DNA from: Vibrio mangrovi
Lineage (GTDB): Bacteria > Pseudomonadota > Gammaproteobacteria > Enterobacterales > Vibrionaceae
Reading direction: 5' to 3'
DNA length: 64,000 nt
Assembly: GCF_024346955.1 (NCBI RefSeq)
Contig: NZ_AP024884.1
Span: forward strand, 682,001-746,000
This document shows positions 15,315-24,115 of the stretch, piece after piece. The first letter of the stretch is position 1, and each line of letters opens with the position of its first letter. The notes beneath the pieces were generated by a model. The model saw only the letters and a list, made by a program, of their open reading frames with translations. It had not been told where the DNA came from and searched no databases. The translations under genes and the position numbers were made by a program.

Positions 15315-17243
15315 TTATTCCTCCAGATTGAGCTTACGGCTTGAGACTTCGGTCCGGACAAACTCAATAAAATCATCCAGCTTAAATTTACCCAAGTCTT
15401 TGCCTCTTCGTGTCCGCACGGCAATTTCGCCAGCTTCTACTTCCTGATCACCACAGACCAGCATATACGGAACACGTTTCAAAGTATGTTCGCGGATTTT
15501 AAAGCCAATCTTTTCATTTCTCAAGTCCGCTTTTGCCCGAATGCCACATTTTTGTAGTTTTCGGACAACATCCTGAACATAATCAGATTGTTTGTCAGTA
15601 ATATTTAATACTACAGCCTGCTCTGGCGCAAGCCAGGTCGGGAAAAATCCGGCATATTCTTCAATCAAAATACCAATAAACCGTTCCAGCGATCCTAAAA
15701 TTGCCCGGTGAATCATAACAGGGACCAAACGGTCATTGTTTTCACCCACATAAGTCGCACCAAGACGGTTCGGCAGGTTAAAATCGAGCTGCACTGTACC
15801 ACACTGCCATGCACGGTCAAGGCAATCATGCAATGTAAACTCAATTTTCGGTCCGTAAAACGCGCCTTCGCCTTCCTGAATCTCATAGGCAATATCCATT
15901 GACTCAAGAGAAAGTTTCAGGGCTTCTTCTGAACGATCCCAGATTTCATCGCTACCAACCCGTTGTTCAGGACGTGTTGAAAGCTTGACGGCGATATTTT
16001 CGAAACCAAATGTCCGGTAAGTATCATAGACCATCTCGATACAGGAAGTAACTTCCTGCTGAATCTGCTCTTCAGTACAGAAAATGTGGGCATCGTCTTG
16101 GGTAAAACCACGTACCCGCATAATGCCATGCAACGAACCAGACGGCTCATTCCGGTGACACGAACCAAATTCCGCCATACGCAGCGGCAGATCACGATAG
16201 GATTTCAATCCCTGATTGAAGATCTGTACATGTCCCGGGCAATTCATCGGTTTAATCGCGTATTCGCGATTTTCAGAACTGGTGGTAAACATGGCCTCTG
16301 CATATTTATCCCAGTGTCCTGACCGTTCCCACAAGACACGATCCATCATCAACGGACCTTTAACTTCCTGATAGCCATATTCAGTCAGTTTTTCACGCAC
16401 GAATACTTCCAGATCACGGAATACAGACCAGCCATTATGGTGCCAGAAAACCATTCCCGGCGCTTCCTGCTGCATGTGGAACAGGTCCAGTTGTTTACCG
16501 ATCTTACGATGATCCCGTTTTGCCGCTTCTTCCAGACGAGTCAGATGAGCACTCAGTGCCTTCTTATCGTGAAAAGCTGTTCCGTAGATCCGCTGCAACA
16601 TTTTATTGTCACTGTTACCACGCCAGTATGCGCCAGCTACATTTAACAGTTTGAAATGTTGACAAAAACCCATATGCGGAACGTGTGGTCCACGACACAT
16701 ATCGATATATTCTTCATGATGATAAAGTCCCGGACGATCATCACGCGCAACATTTTCGTCAAGAATTTCCATCTTGTACGGTTCACCACGGGACTCAAAT
16801 GTATCCCGGGCTTCCTGCCAGCTCACTTTCTTTTTCACAACCTGATATTTGGTTTTCGCCAGCGCTTTCATCCGCGCTTCGATTTTTTCCAAATCATCTT
16901 GTGACAAGGAGTGATCCAAATCGATATCGTAATAGAAACCACTGTCGATCGTCGGCCCGATCGCCATTTTTGCATCTGGGTACAGCTGCTTCAGCGCATG
17001 TCCCAGCAAGTGTGCACATGAGTGGCGAACGATTTCCAGACCATCATCTTCGTCTTTGGTTGTGATGATTTCTAGGCTGGCATCGTTTTCAATTAAATCA
17101 CAGGCATCGACACGAGTCCCATTGACACGTCCGGCAATGGTTGCTTTAGCAAGACCAGCCCCAATGGACTGAGCAACATCTGAAACAGAAACCGGATGAT
17201 CGAATTGGCGTTGACTACCGTCAGGAAGAGTAATAATAGGCAT
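15315..17243 (-). CDS. thrS: Threonyl-tRNA synthetase
   Basis: Charges tRNA-Thr. I start at ATG 17243 (MPIITLPDGSQRQFDHPVSVSDVAQSIG, 642 aa); the longer frame upstream adds 20 residues not found in the family. Order: TGS domain 1-62, editing domain with HSCAHLLGHALKQLYP (about 73-88), class II core with motif 2 FGSCHRNEPSGSLHGIMRVRGFTQDD and zinc Cys in MNCPGH, then the anticodon-binding domain (about 540-642). The E. coli gene is translationally autoregulated. Upstream, GTACTCA near 17340 and TGAGTAC near 17377 could form a leader stem, but this is only suggestive. Confidence 0.98.
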   Translation of the reverse strand: MPIITLPDGSQRQFDHPVSVSDVAQSIGAGLAKATIAGRVNGTRVDACDLIENDASLEIITTKDEDDGLEIVRHSCAHLLGHALKQLYPDAKMAIGPTIDSGFYYDIDLDHSLSQDDLEKIEARMKALAKTKYQVVKKKVSWQEARDTFESRGEPYKMEILDENVARDDRPGLYHHEEYIDMCRGPHVPHMGFCQHFKLLNVAGAYWRGNSDNKMLQRIYGTAFHDKKALSAHLTRLEEAAKRDHRKIGKQLDLFHMQQEAPGMVFWHHNGWSVFRDLEVFVREKLTEYGYQEVKGPLMMDRVLWERSGHWDKYAEAMFTTSSENREYAIKPMNCPGHVQIFNQGLKSYRDLPLRMAEFGSCHRNEPSGSLHGIMRVRGFTQDDAHIFCTEEQIQQEVTSCIEMVYDTYRTFGFENIAVKLSTRPEQRVGSDEIWDRSEEALKLSLESMDIAYEIQEGEGAFYGPKIEFTLHDCLDRAWQCGTVQLDFNLPNRLGATYVGENNDRLVPVMIHRAILGSLERFIGILIEEYAGFFPTWLAPEQAVVLNITDKQSDYVQDVVRKLQKCGIRAKADLRNEKIGFKIREHTLKRVPYMLVCGDQEVEAGEIAVRTRRGKDLGKFKLDDFIEFVRTEVSSRKLNLEE

Positions 17244-17442
17244 GATTTGTCCTTTACAGTGGTGTTGCATACCAAGCAACACATGCTTAATTAATTCGTA
17301 CATTGAGTGTTTTCAGAGAAAAACACGCGACATAAAAATAGTACTCATTCTGATGCAAATACGGATGCACCATCCTGAGTACGTTCTTGTGTATTTTAAA
17401 TCAATAAGATGAAATCACAACCCATTTATAAAACTTAGCTAA

Positions 17443-17655
17443 TTACTCTGTACAAATATTCCCTCTGAAGTGTTTCTCCTTTCGCAAACACATTTCCTGC
17501 GCAATCAACTGATGTGCTTTCTGGCTGATTTCATGCATCTTTTTCTGTAAGACAGCCACTCCTTTATAATCCACCAATAGCATGGATGATAACGCAAGGA
17601 CTGCCAGTTCGGCTTCATCAGCAATATATTCTAATTCTTTGATTTTATTGTTCAT
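17443..17655 (-). CDS. Small hypothetical helical protein
   Basis: 70-aa frame starting at ATG 17655 (MNNKIKELEYIADEAELAVLAL) after an AAGG ribosome site; an upstream in-frame start is less likely. The sequence is almost entirely amphipathic helix, with heptad-like Leu/Ile/Val, then a basic tail. No family is recognised. It is divergent from the HTH gene at 17860, a pattern common in phage control pairs. It may be the outermost gene of the tail island or a host gene upstream of thrS. Confidence 0.5.
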   Translation of the reverse strand: MNNKIKELEYIADEAELAVLALSSMLLVDYKGVAVLQKKMHEISQKAHQLIAQEMCLRKEKHFRGNICTE

Positions 17656-17859
17656 AATAACCTTATGCCTAACGTTGAATTTGTATATTTTGCTATAGTG
17701 CAATAAATTTTATGCGATCTGCTACTAACATCTTTCAATCAGTCCGGAAAACAAACCGTACGGAAAAAAAAGTTCAACAGGCGAACTATATGTGCCATAG
17801 AACCGACACTTCTAATGATGATATTGTTAATTACCATATATGTTGTCTGAGGACTGATT

Positions 17860-18159
17860 TTGCATCCCACAGTTATATTCATTCGGAAAATACTAAAAAA
17901 TAAAGGCCTCTCTTATGCTCAACTGGCAACCCTTTCCGGAATTGACGAATCAAAAATTAAACGCGTGTTATCGGGACGCCAGCCGATGACACTGGAAATG
18001 AGAGATCAGATCATGTCGGTACTCGGTATTGCCGATATCACACAAGCCGATCATCTGAACAATACCGAATACCTGACACTCTGGCATCAAATGCCACCCA
18101 ATCTCAAACAGGTGGTACTTTCTCTGATGACATCGCTCCGCTATGAGACACAGCGTTGA
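17860..18159 (+). CDS. Small HTH (XRE-like) regulator, TTG start
   Basis: 99-aa protein with a Cro/CI-type helix-turn-helix at about residues 8-50 (LKNKGLSYAQLATLSGIDESKIKRVLSGRQPMTLEMRDQI). The only in-frame start fitting the domain is TTG at 17860, which has TGAGGA eight bases upstream. It is convergent with the tail operon and marks its distal edge. The C-terminal 45 residues (TLWHQMPPNLKQVVLSLM) resemble those of small prophage and plasmid regulators. Target unknown; it could be a second control gene of the island. Confidence 0.65.
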   Translation: MHPTVIFIRKILKNKGLSYAQLATLSGIDESKIKRVLSGRQPMTLEMRDQIMSVLGIADITQADHLNNTEYLTLWHQMPPNLKQVVLSLMTSLRYETQR

Positions 18160-18192
18160 AAAATAATATTAATGAGCAATATGCCAAGCAAA

Positions 18193-18378
18193 CTACTCCA
18201 CCGGCCAGCTCGCACCGGAGACAATCGCCTTGGCATTTTTTTGAATTTCAACAACGATCGCATTTGCCAGTGCCGTCGCCAATTGTACACTCCAGGCATG
18301 TTCTCCTTCTGTTACAAACCCTTGACCTTTCAGTTCTTCCACAATTTTGTCTTTTAGTGATATGTTGTCCAATGCCAT
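18193..18378 (-). CDS. Small protein at end of tail operon
   Basis: 61 aa, MALDNISLKDKIVEELKGQGF, with a C-terminal helix ALANAIVVEIQKNAKAIVSGA. It overlaps the hub/spike stop codon by one base, so it is translated with the tail operon. No family is recognised. Size and position fit a small baseplate or spike-associated component, but that is inference from order only. Confidence 0.65.
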   Translation of the reverse strand: MALDNISLKDKIVEELKGQGFVTEGEHAWSVQLATALANAIVVEIQKNAKAIVSGASWPVE

Positions 18379-19970
18379 TATTTGCCTGCCTTAACTGTTG
18401 AAGAAAAATCCGAGTGTGACTTACCGGTAAAGGCACAGATACAGTCGCCCTGAACCACCCCTGAGCCACCATTCATCGTGATTAAGTCTGCGGTAAAACG
18501 CATATTGGCAGCCGAAGCTTCCCAATCTTTTTCTATTGTTTCCAGTCGATTGCCCATCACTTTTAGCTGCTCATCGAGTTGAATGACGGTGTTGCGTAGC
18601 TGGCCGACAGTCGTCACCCAGTCTCCGGCAGCCGCTACATGCAGGTTTCCCAAACTGCCAAGTTCCAGATTATCTCCGGCCAGCAGTTCAATGGCTCCTA
18701 ATGCCTCGATCTGTTTTTTGCCTGCAATATTTTCCTGACTGTGTTCCCGGATATTCAACTGGTGCTGCCCGAATTCCCCCAGATACTGCTGGGTATGATC
18801 CTGCTTCTGATACGATGAACTCACCATCTGTTGATCGGTTTTATCGGTGATATTACCGACTGCATCAATCCGTCGGCTGACTTCATCCCGCTGTTGCTGT
18901 AACTGTTCTCCGGGTTCAATCGACGGCAGTGTATAGTTTTGTCCGTAAACACCCCGGATGATTGGGCGGTCACTACGTCCGTAAGCAAAGGCAATCTCGA
19001 CCAGCATTCCTTCGAGCGGATATGCCAGTAATCCCGATTCAATACCGCCCATAGATACCGGCAGTGGAATCGAACGGTAAACAGGTACAGCAGTATCTGC
19101 CTGAAGATCTTCATCTAACATCTGGACATCGACCGCATAACGGGGACGGAATGAATCGGCAATCTTCCCTCGCTGCACAACATCACGTACCGCTTCAATC
19201 CGGCCAAGCAATGGCAAGTGATATCTTGCAGATAATTCCGGAAACTCATTATAAATCTGCTGTTTCCTGGCCACGGCTTCGCTACTGCTCGGTTGCCAGT
19301 AGGCCGTCATGTCGTCTTCAATCAGGTCAACCCGGGTGATGCGGTGGCCATTCATCACCCGGCCGGGCCGCAACATCGGATACGGCACAAACGTCACACT
19401 GGTTCCGTTCTGGCGTGACATAAACTCTTCCGGAACCGACATCGGTTTCCCGGCAAAGTGGCTGTCTGCATATCCGCCGACATAAACGTTCTGATCAAGA
19501 TCCTGAAACCAGATACAGTCTTCAATAGCAAAGGCCTTTGCCAGCGCATCCAGACATTGATAACCGTTTCCCTGATGAACAAAATTGGGAATAACCTGCC
19601 GCATATATCCGGCATCCGGATATTTAAAGTCCAGCCCGGTCAGCAATGTCAGTTGATCAAGCACATCAATAGCCGTCGGATGTTCAAGACTGATCGGCCA
19701 GCGCTGACTGAGAATCCCGGCATTTTCTTTGACCGTAATCTTGTAGAAACCACTTTCTGCCGGCTGAACTTTATCAATATAGCCTTCAAAGAAAATCGAC
19801 AGATCACGCTCATAGCCAATATCCAGCCGCACCAGCCCGAAGCGTTCCGGTGCATCTTCGGCCTGAATGGTGAAAATAGCTTTCCCGCCCAAAGACAGCT
19901 TCAGACTGACCATATGCCGGGCAAGTGAAACCTCTTCCCCGGAAATATAGAGACGTTTTTCCAGATTCAT
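18378..19970 (-). CDS. Baseplate hub/central spike protein (gpD-gpV-like)
   Basis: 530-aa tail protein. Residues 1-200 resemble the hub fold of P2 gpD, T4 gp27 and VgrG (FEGYIDKVQPAESGFYKITV, then GNGYQCLDALAKAF). About 278-345 look like an OB fold of the gp5/VgrG type (GGIESGLLAYPLEGMLVEIAFAYGRSDRPIIRGVYGQNYTLP). The C-terminal 170 residues hold GAIELLAGDNLELGSLGNLHVAAAGDW, likely beta-helical, and end in GGSGVVQGDCICAFTGKSHS. Together these suggest hub and spike fused in one chain, as in VgrG; P2 keeps them as separate D and V. It overlaps the upstream gene by four bases. Confidence 0.72.
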   Translation of the reverse strand: MNLEKRLYISGEEVSLARHMVSLKLSLGGKAIFTIQAEDAPERFGLVRLDIGYERDLSIFFEGYIDKVQPAESGFYKITVKENAGILSQRWPISLEHPTAIDVLDQLTLLTGLDFKYPDAGYMRQVIPNFVHQGNGYQCLDALAKAFAIEDCIWFQDLDQNVYVGGYADSHFAGKPMSVPEEFMSRQNGTSVTFVPYPMLRPGRVMNGHRITRVDLIEDDMTAYWQPSSSEAVARKQQIYNEFPELSARYHLPLLGRIEAVRDVVQRGKIADSFRPRYAVDVQMLDEDLQADTAVPVYRSIPLPVSMGGIESGLLAYPLEGMLVEIAFAYGRSDRPIIRGVYGQNYTLPSIEPGEQLQQQRDEVSRRIDAVGNITDKTDQQMVSSSYQKQDHTQQYLGEFGQHQLNIREHSQENIAGKKQIEALGAIELLAGDNLELGSLGNLHVAAAGDWVTTVGQLRNTVIQLDEQLKVMGNRLETIEKDWEASAANMRFTADLITMNGGSGVVQGDCICAFTGKSHSDFSSTVKAGK

Positions 19971-20440
19971 TTAATTGCCTCCCGGTTTTGCTGCAACGAC
20001 TGTTTCAAACGGGGATTCTGAGTCGGTGTTGCTTTGGTCTGCTCTTTCTGACGTGCTTCTTTCTGCTCAGCCACACTGTTCGATTCCTTAAGCTGGAAAG
20101 AAACCTGCCAGGCCATGACATTTTCCTGCTGTGTCGCAGAAAAGCGGCCGGAGAATCTGACATCCTTGATTTTAAATGCGTTAGCCATTTCTTCGACAAT
20201 CGTATAGACCATCCGGTTACCCTTGCTGTCTTTTGCCGAGCTCATCATTTGTAGAACTCCCAGCTTGTGAATATCGTGAAAAGCAATCAGTCCGGATACA
20301 TTGAGTATGGCTGCCTTATCTCCCTGTTCTGCTTCTTCAGTTCCTGAAGACTGGGCACTCATATCTTTACTTTTTAATTCCCGTTCAAAACCGACGGTAA
20401 GATTCTTTAATCCAAATGTATAACCATTTAAGGCGAACAT
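19967..20440 (-). CDS. Tail assembly/baseplate protein, gpU-position
   Basis: 157-aa protein with no signal peptide. Its core (about 1-125) includes YTFGLKNLTVGFERELKSKDMS and FSGRFSATQQENVMAWQVSFQLKE, typical of compact beta-rich tail proteins, then a charged, Gln/Lys-rich tail. It lies between the 295-aa gene and the hub gene, where P2-like phages carry U and X. I could not match it to a named family, so the call rests on operon position and general composition. Confidence 0.55.
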   Translation of the reverse strand: MFALNGYTFGLKNLTVGFERELKSKDMSAQSSGTEEAEQGDKAAILNVSGLIAFHDIHKLGVLQMMSSAKDSKGNRMVYTIVEEMANAFKIKDVRFSGRFSATQQENVMAWQVSFQLKESNSVAEQKEARQKEQTKATPTQNPRLKQSLQQNREAIK

Positions 20441-21315
20441 AGTAACTCCTCGAAGAATGGCATCGGAGATGCACTGAGTATCAGGCTGGCAGCCACGTAC
20501 TGATGATAATTCGGCGGCAACATCCCGGCGAGCTGGTGACTTAAGCTGGCCGAATCACCATGTAAAGCAACAGACCAGACTTCGGCATTCATCTCTTTCA
20601 GTGCCTGTAGTGTGTCATTGACCTCTTGCAGGACGGATAACCGTTTTTCCGCCAGTTGCCGGAGCTTGCCAATAACATTAACCCGGTCACTGGCCAGTGA
20701 TTCCAGTGTCGCAACTTGTGTTCCCAATGCTGCGTTCATCTCAGCAAACGGCTTTGTCGTTAGTGGCGCCACAGGTTTGAACCGGGGCTGCACGATTGCC
20801 GCTGGCTTACGCAGCTTTTCATGTTCGGCGGCAAGTAACGCCTCAGTCTGGCGCTGGGCCTGACACCATTCAGACAATGGCATCACGGTGGTGACACGTT
20901 TCAGCCGTTCAGCAAACTGCTGCCTCGTTGCTGCCGTGATCATCACGCCAATTACATAAAGTGCACCAGTTGGCCGGTGTATATCCGAATAGTCCGTTAG
21001 TTTCTCAGCTAAACGCTTAACTGCTGCATCGGTATCCAGCACATCACCGGATTTGCTTTCTCCTCCGACCTGAAACTGGTAAGGCGTAACAGTCAGAACT
21101 TGCCCCTGACTGAGCAAATGATCCAGTTCAGTACGCAGATTCAATAACGCTTGTGCATTACTGCTAAGCGGATGACGCCCGAAAGCGGCGTCACTTTCAA
21201 GAGCTGATAAACGATCCGCAGCATGATCCGTCCCGACTTGATCGATAACAGATGATGCTTTTGTCTGAATATCGTTTACCGAAGCGGGCCATGTCAGTGA
21301 TGATTCAGTCCACAT
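20428..21315 (-). CDS. Uncharacterised tail-operon protein, largely helical
   Basis: 295 aa. I do not recognise a family. Predicted helices and short coiled-coil stretches appear in ALLAAEHEKLRKPAAIV and about residues 190-245 (VATLESLASDRVNVIGKLRQLAEKRLSVLQEV). A more globular segment LTDYSDIHRPTGALYVIGVMITAATRQQF (about 95-125) precedes it. It overlaps the downstream 157-aa gene by 13 bases and follows the fibre assembly gene by two, so it is certainly co-translated. It may be a baseplate or trunk adaptor; no direct evidence. Confidence 0.6.
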   Translation of the reverse strand: MWTESSLTWPASVNDIQTKASSVIDQVGTDHAADRLSALESDAAFGRHPLSSNAQALLNLRTELDHLLSQGQVLTVTPYQFQVGGESKSGDVLDTDAAVKRLAEKLTDYSDIHRPTGALYVIGVMITAATRQQFAERLKRVTTVMPLSEWCQAQRQTEALLAAEHEKLRKPAAIVQPRFKPVAPLTTKPFAEMNAALGTQVATLESLASDRVNVIGKLRQLAEKRLSVLQEVNDTLQALKEMNAEVWSVALHGDSASLSHQLAGMLPPNYHQYVAASLILSASPMPFFEELLCSP

Positions 21316-21317
21316 AA

Positions 21318-21725
21318 TCAGCTCCCATCTGTTGGCCGGACCGGACGCGCATCACCCACGATCACCACATTGCCTTCGGTATCGGTAGTGGTATAGTCGC
21401 GCAGTGCAATGGCATAAGTATTCCAGTCAGCAACGGCCAGTTGTTGTCTTTTGGTATCTCCGGTGGCGTGATATTTGAGTTGTACATCGACATCATCGAG
21501 TTCAGCCTGAACCCATTGGTATTCAGATGCTGCCGTCACTACAACTGGTATATCAACCCACGAGAGACCGTCTCTTTGCTTTCCTTCAGGAGGCTCGTTG
21601 ATAACAAATTCTTCAATCTGTTGTTCGGTTAACTCCGTCAACTCAGAATAATCGATCCGGTTAATTTTCAATGCTTTTTCAGAACGGACAAAACCATCAT
21701 CGGTTACGAAATATCTTATATTCAT
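21318..21725 (-). CDS. Tail fibre assembly chaperone-like protein
   Basis: 135 aa, MNIRYFVTDDGFVRSEKALKINRIDYSELTEL, acidic, with a long middle helix and a C-terminal beta segment. Small acidic genes right after a fibre gene are usually fibre assembly proteins (P2 gpG, T4 gp38/lambda Tfa types), and WNTYAIALRDYTT resembles the WxxYxxALRDY motif common at the end of such proteins. It overlaps the fibre 3 stop by four bases (ATGA). Confidence 0.7.
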   Translation of the reverse strand: MNIRYFVTDDGFVRSEKALKINRIDYSELTELTEQQIEEFVINEPPEGKQRDGLSWVDIPVVVTAASEYQWVQAELDDVDVQLKYHATGDTKRQQLAVADWNTYAIALRDYTTTDTEGNVVIVGDARPVRPTDGS

Positions 21726-23689
21726 GCCACCCTCGCTTTTATCTGAATGAGTGCACTAACATCATCGCCTGTATAATTCGTTCGTAAAGATACAGTGTTA
21801 CTACTGGTATAGCCGGAGCCAATAATAATATTGACAGAGGCATCTCCTCCCCAATGATTTGCTGTCACTGAATCACCTAGTTCTGGGGAGAACGGTTTTA
21901 TCGTAATGGGAAGTGGGTTACCGTATGGTTGACTTGATTTACCAGCCCGTCCCCACATAGATATCTCACATGTCCCATCAGGCCAGATTTGGGTTCTACT
22001 ATTGGTTTCTTTGAGCAAAATGAATCCACCCCGCGCCGCACGCTCTGAGTCATCATCAGAAATCACTGGAATTAATCCACACCCGTGAGATAACCCCGCA
22101 ACTTTGACACCGGAGGTATAAAACGAGAAATCGATCGTCAGCCGGACCATACCTGTGCCTGCATCAACCTCAAGCAGGATGCCATTAGTATCCAAAGCGT
22201 CTGCGTAGGTTTGGACACCATTTGCATCAGTGACAGACGCATATAGTCCCTGAAGGGTCGACATTGGGTATTCGCGGTAGATTCGGCCTGATTCGGCTCT
22301 CACCGCACCCTGCTCATCCAGATAGATTCCTACAACATCTGTGCCGCAAAACCATTTGTGTGAAAATTCAGAGGCGACCGGAAAATCCTGTGGCAATGTG
22401 GTTAATTCACCATCGTCTCCTTCAACGTTCCAGTTCTGATTGCCTTTAAACAGATTCTCCACATATAAAGTTCTGTTGGTGAACACACTACTCCATTCAT
22501 CTTTGGTTGAATGGTAAAACGCCATGGCCGGAGAACCGGCAGCATTATTTGAAGACACCATGACCGTATAAGCATCATTACCGGCAGCAACTTTAATACC
22601 CTGCCATGCGACAGCCACATCGCCGGCAGTTCCCGGCAGCGCAGAAGCGAATGAAATAAATCCGGTTGGTGCAGTATCCAATTCAGCGTTTTCAGTAATC
22701 ACTCCCAGTTCGATCGGCGAGCCAAACGTACCAAACGGATCTAAGGCTTTTTTTAGCTGCGCTGGTGAAATAACGCCAGTTCCTTTTCCTGCCTTCACAT
22801 TCCCGTCAGTCGCTAAACTCACCACCCCTTTCCGGGTTGTAGTCGCGTTGGGGAGCTTGCTCTCATCAATCCCTAAGTGTCTGAGATCGGTGACACTCCC
22901 ATTAGCTTTCACTGAAGCAATCTGTGTCACATAGTGTTGTGTCCCGTTGTCCACATAGTCGGTTAAGCCGGTGGCACTCACAACCAATTTCCACTGGGTT
23001 GCCCAACGACTCAACACATTCCCCTGCCAACTTGCATCCAGATATATCCCGTCACCAGCCTGAACATTGGGAAGGGTTTTCTGAGCGTCATTGACACAAC
23101 GTAACCCTCCTATGTAACCGACACCGGGAGAACACAGATAATCACTGCCCGATTGCTTCACCTGAAATCCAGTGCTAAAAAAAGAGGCTTCACCAAACAG
23201 GTCAAAACACGCCAAATGTAAATCGTCATCCATCCCATGCAGACGAGCCTGATAATCGATCTGCCAGCTTTCTGGTGTCACGGTAATATTGGCTGCTGCT
23301 GCCGCCCCTGAGTATTGCTGGACACAGGTACGGACACTCGACATCTCCGGCTCTTTGGTTTCCACCAGTTTATGGATCACCAGGCCACAAGAATTTGTAG
23401 TGTGTTTATCGTGCAGATAAATAGCATTGAATGTAAATGCCTTCACTGCACCGGGAATCACCACAGAATAGACGACTGAATCATCGTTCAGCTTCGCTTT
23501 CTGGCTGATATCCTGTTGATAGACCCAGAAAGACAGATCTGGTAATCCCAGATGGCGATCAATCTCCTGTTCCGGATCCAAATCCGGCAAATAAGCAAAC
23601 ACCATTTCATTCATATCCGGGGCCAGCCCGTTCATGATCCGGTCTTGCAGATAACTCTCAAATTCCAGAGGAATCACAACCTGACTCAT
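21722..23689 (-). CDS. Tail fibre protein 3
   Basis: 655-aa receptor-binding fibre. I start at ATG 23689 (MSQVVIPLEFESYLQDRIMNGL), matching the other two fibres; 12 extra upstream residues are rejected. Residues 1-400 are near-identical in layout to fibres 1 and 2: the N-terminal baseplate-binding domain (YLPDLDPEQEIDRHLGLPDLSFWVYQQDISQKAKLNDDSVVYSVV is the conserved core), then repeats such as GVVSLATDGNVKAGKGTGVISPAQL. The C-terminal 200 residues are unique and end in a beta-rich tip (SVTANHWGGDASVNIIIGSGYTSSNTV) without a collar/HxH signature. It presumably recognises a different surface sugar from its paralogues. Confidence 0.88.
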   Translation of the reverse strand: MSQVVIPLEFESYLQDRIMNGLAPDMNEMVFAYLPDLDPEQEIDRHLGLPDLSFWVYQQDISQKAKLNDDSVVYSVVIPGAVKAFTFNAIYLHDKHTTNSCGLVIHKLVETKEPEMSSVRTCVQQYSGAAAAANITVTPESWQIDYQARLHGMDDDLHLACFDLFGEASFFSTGFQVKQSGSDYLCSPGVGYIGGLRCVNDAQKTLPNVQAGDGIYLDASWQGNVLSRWATQWKLVVSATGLTDYVDNGTQHYVTQIASVKANGSVTDLRHLGIDESKLPNATTTRKGVVSLATDGNVKAGKGTGVISPAQLKKALDPFGTFGSPIELGVITENAELDTAPTGFISFASALPGTAGDVAVAWQGIKVAAGNDAYTVMVSSNNAAGSPAMAFYHSTKDEWSSVFTNRTLYVENLFKGNQNWNVEGDDGELTTLPQDFPVASEFSHKWFCGTDVVGIYLDEQGAVRAESGRIYREYPMSTLQGLYASVTDANGVQTYADALDTNGILLEVDAGTGMVRLTIDFSFYTSGVKVAGLSHGCGLIPVISDDDSERAARGGFILLKETNSRTQIWPDGTCEISMWGRAGKSSQPYGNPLPITIKPFSPELGDSVTANHWGGDASVNIIIGSGYTSSNTVSLRTNYTGDDVSALIQIKARVA

Positions 23690-23780
23690 AATAAAAACCT
23701 TTATCTCCATTTGCTGGGCAGCCAAAGATCAGTATTTTCTTCAACTGTCAGCATCATTCATCATACTGTTCAACTTTTCC

Positions 23781-24113
23781 TCAACGGGAGGTCAGCCGGT
23801 TCAACAGACGCCGCATCGCGCCGGGCTTAGATTGCCCGGATGATGTCTGTTCATTCGTCACTGATGATTCACTACCTAGCAGATCTGACTGAGTTTCCTG
23901 TTCAGCTTCAGGTATTGCTTCGACTTCCCAACGATCACTTTCCCGGAGATAACGACACTGCTGCGTCGTACTATCGTGTTCCGGTGGTGGCGTGAATGTG
24001 GCACATTGCGGTTTGATGTAATGGTCATAGCCATGTTCAATAAATACCGTACTGGTGCCGACAAACAAATTGGATTCATACGAATAATGGTATGCTGCTG
24101 TCTTTCTGTTCAT
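23781..24113 (-). CDS. Small fibre-associated protein (fibre 2 partner)
   Basis: 110 aa from ATG 24113; an ATG at 24125 inside the fibre 2 end is an alternative. N-terminal half is beta-like (KTAAYHYSYESNLFVGTSTVFIEHGYDHY); the rest is acidic and Ser-rich, ending KPGAMRRLLNRLTSR. That basic tail is nearly the same as the end of the 330-aa partner of fibre 1 (KPTVMRRVLNKITSR). It probably acts as fibre chaperone or tip cap. It appears to be a shortened relative of the 330-aa protein. Confidence 0.62.
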   Translation of the reverse strand: MNRKTAAYHYSYESNLFVGTSTVFIEHGYDHYIKPQCATFTPPPEHDSTTQQCRYLRESDRWEVEAIPEAEQETQSDLLGSESSVTNEQTSSGQSKPGAMRRLLNRLTSR

Positions 24114-24115
24114 AC

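Noticed and set aside
17443..18159. Toxin-antitoxin pair formed by the 70-aa gene and the HTH gene
   Set aside because: The two genes diverge instead of forming an operon, and the small protein has no toxin-family features.
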